Part shown: positions 59,135 through 64,000 of the stretch, piece after piece | How the letters are laid out: every line of letters starts with the position of its first letter | Position numbering within the stretch: the stretch's first letter is position 1 | Assembly (NCBI RefSeq): GCF_022750545.1 | Contig: NZ_PUIC01000003.1 | Location: 434,001-498,000 of the forward strand | Length of the DNA: 64,000 bases | From: Caulobacter sp. CCUG 60055 | GTDB taxonomy: Bacteria > Pseudomonadota > Alphaproteobacteria > Caulobacterales > Caulobacteraceae | Direction: 5' to 3' | Made by a program: the position numbers and the translations under genes | The notes under the pieces: model-generated | Told to the model about the DNA's origin: nothing | Database searches by the model: none | The model's input: the letters and a program-made list of their open reading frames with translations, nothing else

Positions 59135-59629
59135 ATGACCGAGCGCCAGGCGCCCGTCGCCATCATCATGGGCAGCCGTTCGGACTGGCCGACCTTGAAG
59201 GGCGCCGCCGACAGCCTCGACGCCCTCGGCGTGGCCTACGAGGCCAAGGTGGTCTCGGCCCACCGCACGCCCGACCGGCTCTACGCCTTCGCCAAGGGCG
59301 CGGCGGCGGCCGGCTTCAAGGTGGTCATCGCCGGGGCCGGCGGCGCGGCGCACCTGCCGGGCATGTGCGCCTCGATGACCGAGCTGCCGGTGCTGGGGGT
59401 GCCGGTGCAGTCCAAGGCGCTGAAGGGCCTCGATTCCCTGCTGTCCATCGTGCAGATGCCGGCGGGCGTGCCCGTCGCCACCCTGGCCATCGGCGAGGCG
59501 GGGGCCAAGAACGCCGGCCTGCTGGCCGCGCAGATTCTCGCCCTGTCGGACCCAGACCTCGCCCGGCGCCTGGCCGACCATCGCGCCGCCCAGACCGCCT
59601 CGGTGTCCGAAGCCGTCGAAGACGATTGA
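59135..59629 (+). CDS. purE: PurE, N5-carboxyaminoimidazole ribonucleotide mutase
   Basis: A 164-residue enzyme of purine synthesis. It moves the carboxyl group of N5-CAIR to give CAIR. Motifs are [33 protein letters not shown] and [19 protein letters not shown] sequence, with the catalytic His in the SAHRTP loop. It is seven bases ahead of purK, the partner that makes its substrate. The ATG at 59135 follows AGGGGATG. Confidence 0.95.
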   Translation: MTERQAPVAIIMGSRSDWPTLKGAADSLDALGVAYEAKVVSAHRTPDRLYAFAKGAAAAGFKVVIAGAGGAAHLPGMCASMTELPVLGVPVQSKALKGLDSLLSIVQMPAGVPVATLAIGEAGAKNAGLLAAQILALSDPDLARRLADHRAAQTASVSEAVEDD

Positions 59630-59636
59630 GCGTTCC

Positions 59637-60716
59637 ATGAAACCGCTTTCCCCTGGCTCGACCATCGGCGTCCTCGGCGGCGGCCAGCTCGGCCGGATGC
59701 TGGCCCTGGCGGCGGCGCGACTGGGATTCGACGTCGTCGTCATGACGCCCAGGGCCGACGACAGCGCCGGGCGCGTGGCCGCGCGCACCATCGTCGCGCC
59801 CTATGACGACGACGCGGCCCTGGCGGCCCTGGCCGAGGTCGCCGACGTCGTCACCTTCGAGTTCGAGAACGTCCCGGCCGAGGTGGTCGGCAAGCTCCAG
59901 GCCCTCGGGGTCGAGACCGCGCCGGGGCCGCGCGCCCTGGCCGTGGCCCAGGACCGGGTCGAGGAGAAGACCTTCCTCAACGCGGTCGGGGCTCCCACCG
60001 TGGGCTTCGCCGTGATCGACGGCCCGGCCGACATCCTGCCCGCGCTCGACAAGCTGGGCGCGCCGGCCCTGCTCAAGACCCGGCGCGAGGGCTATGACGG
60101 CAAGGGCCAGACCTGGATCGAGAGCCACGCCGACGCCCACGCCGCCTTCGACCGCATCGGCCGCCGCCCGGCCATCCTGGAGGCGCGGGCCGATTTCGTG
60201 CGCGAGGTGTCGGTGATCGCCGCCCGGGGGCGCGACGGCGAGGTGGCCTGCTATCCCCTGGCCGAGAACCACCACGAGGGCGGCGTGCTGCGCCGCTCCA
60301 GCGCGCCGACCAAGGCCTCGGCCGCCACGGTCGAGCAGGCCGAGACCATCGCCGCCCGCATCCTGACCCGCCTCGACTATGTCGGGGTGATGGGGGTCGA
60401 GATGTTCGAGCTGAAGAGCGGCCGCCTGCTGGTCAACGAGTTCGCGCCCCGCGTCCACAACACTGGCCACTGGACCCTGGACGGCTGCGAGGTCGACCAG
60501 TTCGAGCAGCATGTGCGCGCCGTCGCCGGCTGGCCGCTGGGCCCCACCACCCCGCTCGCCCATGTCGAGATGGAGAACCTGCTGGGCGAGGAGGCCGACG
60601 CCTGGGCCCGGCTGGCGGCCGAGCCCGAGGCCCGCCTGTGGCTGTACGGCAAGGGCGAGGCGCGGGCCGGCCGCAAGATGGGCCACGTCAACCGCCTGCG
60701 GCCGCTGAAGGGCTGA
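59637..60716 (+). CDS. purK: PurK, N5-carboxyaminoimidazole ribonucleotide synthetase
   Basis: A 359-residue ATP-grasp enzyme that carboxylates aminoimidazole ribonucleotide with ATP and bicarbonate. The N-terminal GVLGGGQLGRMLALAAARLGFDV and the ATP-grasp parts KTRREGYDGKGQ and VNEFAPRVHNTGHWTLDGCEVDQFEQH are typical. It forms an operon with purE. Purine genes of this kind are usually housekeeping, with no riboswitch seen here. Confidence 0.95.
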   Translation: MKPLSPGSTIGVLGGGQLGRMLALAAARLGFDVVVMTPRADDSAGRVAARTIVAPYDDDAALAALAEVADVVTFEFENVPAEVVGKLQALGVETAPGPRALAVAQDRVEEKTFLNAVGAPTVGFAVIDGPADILPALDKLGAPALLKTRREGYDGKGQTWIESHADAHAAFDRIGRRPAILEARADFVREVSVIAARGRDGEVACYPLAENHHEGGVLRRSSAPTKASAATVEQAETIAARILTRLDYVGVMGVEMFELKSGRLLVNEFAPRVHNTGHWTLDGCEVDQFEQHVRAVAGWPLGPTTPLAHVEMENLLGEEADAWARLAAEPEARLWLYGKGEARAGRKMGHVNRLRPLKG

Positions 60717-60764
60717 GCCTCGGCGTCAGCGGTCGCCGGGGCAGGCCAGATAGTCGGCGGCGAA

Positions 60765-61424
60765 TCAGGCCCGGCCGTAGCGCATCCGGCTGAGGGCCTC
60801 GGCCATCTCCTTCAGGTGGTCGGTCCGCTTGCGCGTCGCCTTCCATTTCTCGAAGGCCATGACGTTGTCGATGCGGGCGCCGACATAGGCCTTGGCCGCC
60901 TCGCGGCCGTTGGTCAGCCGCACCGCGGTGGCCGAGACCAGGATGCCGGCCAGGATCGCCCGCTTGGAATAGTGGTTTTCGTCGGTGGCGACGTCGCCGG
61001 CCCAGCGCCACAGGTGGTCGGCGCTCTCCCAGGCCAGGCGCAGGGCCAGCGGCAGGTTGAACGGCAGGGCCAGGAAGCCGGCGCAGCGGCGCAGGGCGGC
61101 CTCGTCGGCGGCGGCCGTCTCCAGCCGGGTCTCGACGCCGACGCGGATGCGCTCGCGGATCTTGAGGCCCTGCGGGTCGATCCCGGCCATGGCCGTCGCC
61201 GTCGCCGCATCGTGCCGCCGCGACAGCAGGGCGGCGAGGTCGCGAGGGCCTCCCGGCAGCAGCAGCTCGGCCTCGGCGGCGGTCAGGCCGCAATCGCGCG
61301 CGGCGCGGGCGACCAGGGCGGCGCTCCAGCCCGTGGCCGGCGCTGCGGCCACGGCGGCGTCGAGGAGACGTTGTTCGGTCTGCGTCGCCCAGTCGGCGGC
61401 GGGTTCGCTGTCATGGTCGGCCAT
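60765..61424 (-). CDS. COQ9-family protein of ubiquinone synthesis
   Basis: A 219-residue protein similar to mitochondrial COQ9. The N-terminus resembles a TetR helix-turn-helix (LLDAAVAAAPATGWSAALVARAARDCGLTAAEAELLLPGG). The C-terminal lipid-binding domain has the family core AWESADHLWRWAGDVATDENHYSKRAIL. COQ9 binds an isoprene lipid and helps hydroxylation of ubiquinone precursors at the membrane. ubiX in this window supports the same pathway. Confidence 0.9.
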   Translation of the reverse strand: MADHDSEPAADWATQTEQRLLDAAVAAAPATGWSAALVARAARDCGLTAAEAELLLPGGPRDLAALLSRRHDAATATAMAGIDPQGLKIRERIRVGVETRLETAAADEAALRRCAGFLALPFNLPLALRLAWESADHLWRWAGDVATDENHYSKRAILAGILVSATAVRLTNGREAAKAYVGARIDNVMAFEKWKATRKRTDHLKEMAEALSRMRYGRA

Positions 61425-61504
61425 TTCGTCAGTCTACACCGGCCTCGAGCGGCCGTCTCGCCATAGACATCAAGCCCGGCCTCTGGTATCAGCGCGCCCT
61501 CTAG

Positions 61505-61525
61505 CCCGAAGGACGCCCCTTCGGG
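61505..61525 (+). promoter_or_regulatory. Leader hairpin before rpsU
   Basis: CCCGAAGG and CCTTCGGG pair over ACGCC, 64 bases before the presumed rpsU start. It lies in the rpsU leader and could regulate expression, or could be incidental. Confidence 0.4.
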
Positions 61526-61589
61526 TCCGAAGTTCTTGTTCGTTCCGCCCATCGCACACGAAGCGGAGCGCACAGAGGAGGACCTAGTC

Positions 61590-61823
61590 ATCGTTCAGAT
61601 TTTCGTGCGCGACAACAATGTCGACCAGGCGCTCAAGGCCCTGAAGAAGAAGATGCAGCGTGAAGGCTCGTTCCGCGAAATGAAGCGGCACGTCCATTAC
61701 GAGAAGCCCTCGGAAAAGCGCGCCCGCCAAAAGGCGGAGGCCGTGCGCCGCGCCCGCAAGCTGGCCCGCAAGCGCGCCCAGCGCGAAGGCCTGATCGCCG
61801 CGCCGAAGAAGCCCGCTCGTTAA
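61590..61823 (+). CDS. rpsU: Ribosomal protein bS21, apparent ATC start codon
   Basis: A 77-residue protein of the small ribosomal subunit. After the initiator it reads [20 protein letters not shown], then [24 protein letters not shown] and a basic tail. The canonical Met position is occupied by ATC (61590-61592). A very strong ribosome-binding site (AGAGGAGGA, 61574-61582) ends eight bases before it. No ATG or GTG is in frame upstream. The only normal alternatives are a TTG at 61536 with no ribosome-binding site, and a GTG inside the conserved core. ATC initiation is therefore the best reading. Confidence 0.88.
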   Translation: MVQIFVRDNNVDQALKALKKKMQREGSFREMKRHVHYEKPSEKRARQKAEAVRRARKLARKRAQREGLIAAPKKPAR

Positions 61824-61886
61824 GCAGAACCGTGCGGCGCGGGCGAGCCCGCCCTGCGCCCTGTCTGCCCGGGACGGAACTAAAGC

Positions 61887-61919
61887 AAAGGCCGCGCAGA
61901 GAGAGTCTGCGCGGCCTTT
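61887..61919. terminator. Terminator-like hairpin after rpsU
   Basis: A 14-bp stem (AAAGGCCGCGCAGA/TCTGCGCGGCCTTT) over GAGAG lies between the rpsU end and the ABC permease end. It is symmetrical in its A/T ends and can serve both genes. Confidence 0.8.
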
Positions 61920-61952
61920 GTCGTGCGCGGTCGCCGCCCGGCGGCGGCGGGC

Positions 61953-63293
61953 TCAGTCCGGGGCGCGGGTCTCGTCGCCGCGCCCGACCGATCCGATCAG
62001 GGCGCGCAGGCTGGGCCGGCCGCTGGACAGGGCCCCGGCCCGGAAGGCGCGTCCGGCGATCCACAGCACCAGCGCCGTGGCGGCGACCATCTCGATCAGC
62101 GTCAGGGCGATCTGCCAGGCCGGCGGATGGCTGGCCGCCCGCGCCGCCATCAGGAACGGCGTGAACGGCGGGACCCAGGACAGCGCCTGCAGCAGCGGGG
62201 CGTCGGGCCGGCTGATCGCCTGGCCCATGAAGATGATCGGGACGGCCAGGATCAGCATCACCGGGCCAAGCAGGGTCTGGGCGTCGCGGGTGGTCTCGCA
62301 ATAGGCGCCGACGGCGGCGAACAGCGCCGCGTACATCAGGTAGCCGGCCACAAGGTAGGCGGCGAAATAGGCCAGCAGCCCGTGGCTCAGCAGCACGGCG
62401 GCGACGTCGCCCAGCAGGGCGGGGGCGAAATGGCCGAGCACCGCCGTCCCCATCGCCGCCCAGGCCGCCAGCACCGTGAAGGTGACGCCGGCCACGCCCA
62501 GGATCTTGCCGCCCATGATCTCGGTGGTCGAGGCCGAGGCCAGCAGGATCTCAAGGATGCGGCTGGATTTCTCCTCGATGACGCTGTTGAGCAGGATGCC
62601 GGCCCCGGTCATCACCGCCGACCACAGCAGCAGCCCCAGTCCGAAGCCGATCAGGCCGGGCAGGCGGTCGCGGTCGGTCACGGCCCCGCCGCCGGCGGCC
62701 TTGGGCGAGAAGGCGTGCATCTCGGGCCGCTCGGCCATCACCTTGGTGGCCAGCATCGGGTCCAGGCCCTGGGCCTGGAGGTTGACCCGCCGCATCCATT
62801 CGGACACCGCGTCCTGAACGTCGCGCGTCAGGTCGCGGTCGGCGACGTCGCGGCTCCAGACGTCGACGGCGATGCGGCCGTTGTTGCGATAGACCACGCC
62901 CGCCGCGTCGATGCGGCCGTCGCCGGGCGGGCGCGCGCCGCCGAGCAGGCGCTTGGCCTCGGCGCCGACGGCCTCGGGCGTGCGCGCCGCGCGCAGCGGC
63001 GCCGGCGGCGCGACCACCACATAGGCGGTCGAGGCCTTCAGCCGGTCTTCGACGGTGCGCCGCAGGGACAGCACCGGATCGTAGAGGCAGGTCTGCACCT
63101 CGGCCGGACAGTCGTCCGGGGTGGCGAGGTCGACGATGGTCAGCACCGGCTTGGGCGAGGATTTCTCCAGCAGGGCGGGGGCCTGGCTGCTGAGCGCCAG
63201 CACCAGGGGCATCAGGCACAGCGACAGCCAGAAGCCGACGGTGCGCACATAGGCCAGGTATTCGCGGACGGCGATGGTCAGCAGGCGGCTCAT
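61953..63293 (-). CDS. ABC-2 type transporter permease, NatB-like
   Basis: A 446-residue permease. One membrane helix lies near the N-terminus (LAYVRTVGFWLSLCLMPLVLAL). A large extracytoplasmic loop of about 190 residues follows, then five further helices from about residue 225, with EEKSSRILEILLASASTTEIMGGK between the first two. The layout is that of NatB-type sodium or drug exporters. The ATG at 63293 overlaps the ATPase stop as ATGA, so the two genes form one exporter. Confidence 0.9.
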   Translation of the reverse strand: MSRLLTIAVREYLAYVRTVGFWLSLCLMPLVLALSSQAPALLEKSSPKPVLTIVDLATPDDCPAEVQTCLYDPVLSLRRTVEDRLKASTAYVVVAPPAPLRAARTPEAVGAEAKRLLGGARPPGDGRIDAAGVVYRNNGRIAVDVWSRDVADRDLTRDVQDAVSEWMRRVNLQAQGLDPMLATKVMAERPEMHAFSPKAAGGGAVTDRDRLPGLIGFGLGLLLWSAVMTGAGILLNSVIEEKSSRILEILLASASTTEIMGGKILGVAGVTFTVLAAWAAMGTAVLGHFAPALLGDVAAVLLSHGLLAYFAAYLVAGYLMYAALFAAVGAYCETTRDAQTLLGPVMLILAVPIIFMGQAISRPDAPLLQALSWVPPFTPFLMAARAASHPPAWQIALTLIEMVAATALVLWIAGRAFRAGALSSGRPSLRALIGSVGRGDETRAPD

Positions 63294-64000
63294 CGGGCGG
63301 CCTCCGGGCGGGCGCCGCCGGTCAGCACGATGAAGGCGTCGTACAGCGACGGCTCCCTCAGCTCGAAGCGGGTGAGGTCGAGGTCGCGGGCGAAGGCGGC
63401 GCGCAGGGCCTCCTGGCCCGAGGCCCCGGGGGCCAGCACGGCGGTGAGGCGCAGGCCGCCGTCCTCGCCCGGGGCCTGGGCCTCGACCGCGGCGACGCCG
63501 GGCAGGGCCAGGGCGTCGGCGGCGGTGACCGCGCCTTCGAGCAGCAGGGTGCGCGGCGCGGCCGACCGCGCCTCGAACAGGCCGCCGTCGAACACCTTGC
63601 GGCCGCGGGCGATCAGCACGACCTGGTCGCACAGCCGCTCGGCCTGCTCCATGACGTGGGTGGAGAACACTACGGTGGCGCCGTGGGCGGCCAGGCTCTT
63701 GAGGATGGCCTCCAGCGACATCTGGTTGACCGGGTCGAGGCCGGCGAACGGCTCGTCGAGGATGACCAGCTCGGGCTCGTGCGCCAGGGCCGCCAGCAAC
63801 TGGACCTTCTGGGCCATGCCCTTGGACAGGGCCTTGATCGGCCGGCGCATGGCCTCGCCCAGCCCTTGCGCCTCCAGCATCGCCTCGGCGCGGCGGCGGG
63901 CCTTGGCGCGGGGCATGCCCTTGAGCTGGCTGAAGAAGGCGATGGCGTCGACCGGCGTCATGCGTCGGTAGAGGCCGCGCTCCTCGGGCAGGAAGCCGAT
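63290..64000 (-). CDS. ABC transporter ATPase, NatA-like (5' end missing)
   Basis: The frame runs off the right edge. The visible part begins at IGFLPEERGLYRRMTPVDAI and includes the signature motif ALSKGMAQKVQLLAALAHEPELVILDEPFAGLDP (signature plus Walker B) and the switch His in VVFSTHVMEQAERL. The Walker A motif must lie outside the window. A C-terminal domain of about 80 residues is typical of NatA-like ATPases. It powers the adjacent permease. Confidence 0.92.
   Translation of the reverse strand: MGFLPEERGLYRRMTPVDAIAFFSQLKGMPRAKARRRAEAMLEAQGLGEAMRRPIKALSKGMAQKVQLLAALAHEPELVILDEPFAGLDPVNQMSLEAILKSLAAHGATVVFSTHVMEQAERLCDQVVLIARGRKVFDGGLFEARSAAPRTLLLEGAVTAADALALPGVAAVEAQAPGEDGGLRLTAVLAPGASGQEALRAAFARDLDLTRFELREPSLYDAFIVLTGGARPEAAR

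Overview
The window is a 64 kb stretch of chromosome from a very GC-rich alphaproteobacterium. The gene set points to the Caulobacterales (Caulobacter/Phenylobacterium type). It has a DivL pseudo-kinase with Tyr in place of the phospho-acceptor His, a CpdR-type receiver ending in Ala-Ala, and a GapR nucleoid protein. It also has a che cluster in the Caulobacter order (cheY-cheA-cheW-cheR-cheB-cheY-cheD-cheU-cheY-cheE), pseudaminic acid (flagellin sugar) genes, and the ethylmalonyl-CoA pathway pair ccr/ecm. I see no prophage, insertion sequence, CRISPR array or rRNA. The genus call is inference from gene content.

Layout. 1-2.4 kb: a truncated LytTR regulator, a lipoprotein and an unrecognised gene of visibly lower GC. 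2.4-7.9 kb: a thiolase behind a palindromic operator, a D-aminoacylase-like amidohydrolase, and a tight minus-strand group of small genes (SWIM, zincin, unknowns). 8.0-10.9 kb: divL, then a MarR regulator with a likely operator. 11-19.1 kb: one long minus-strand chemotaxis operon, most genes overlapping by 1-4 bases, headed by a STAS protein. 19.4-23.3 kb: a frameshifted barstar-family gene, an XRE-cupin regulator, a Rieske oxygenase and an M20 peptidase. 23.4-27.0 kb: divergent ccr and ecm, which share a 13-base upstream motif. 27-32.6 kb: a membrane protein, an MFS transporter whose C-terminus carries an 8-bp tandem repeat, a CMD/VOC pair and an SDR, a SnoaL-like protein and a secreted repeat protein.

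32.7-36.7 kb: typA, a small RNA that looks like suhB/MmgR, an N-formylglutamate amidohydrolase, cpdR and tRNA-Val(GAC). 36.7-41.4 kb: a P-loop ATPase, a LuxR regulator, a YadA-like trimeric autotransporter and small proteins. 41.6-46.4 kb: pseG, pseI, pseC, an uncharacterised partner of gapR, gapR, a HAD phosphatase and rpmJ. 46.5-53.3 kb: an MltB-type transglycosylase, an MFS exporter, motA, an Ala-rich lipoprotein, mnmC and a membrane-anchored unknown. 53.5-64 kb: a GST, pseB, two YdcH-like proteins around ubiX, a serine hydrolase, a diguanylate cyclase, purEK, COQ9, rpsU with an apparent ATC start codon, and a NatAB-type ABC transporter cut by the right edge.

Themes. Motility and cell cycle are over-represented: the che operon, motA, pseBCGI for flagellin glycosylation, divL, cpdR, gapR and a GGDEF protein. 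Acyl-CoA metabolism is the second theme (thiolase, SDR, ccr, ecm), with candidate operators that may tie some of these genes to common regulators. The most rewarding items for follow-up are the rpsU ATC start, the shared D(F/L)ELF C-termini of CheD and CheU with a tandem duplication at the cheU end, the 8-bp repeat in the MFS gene, the shared ccr/ecm motif, the paired TCAAAC palindromes and the suhB-like RNA.
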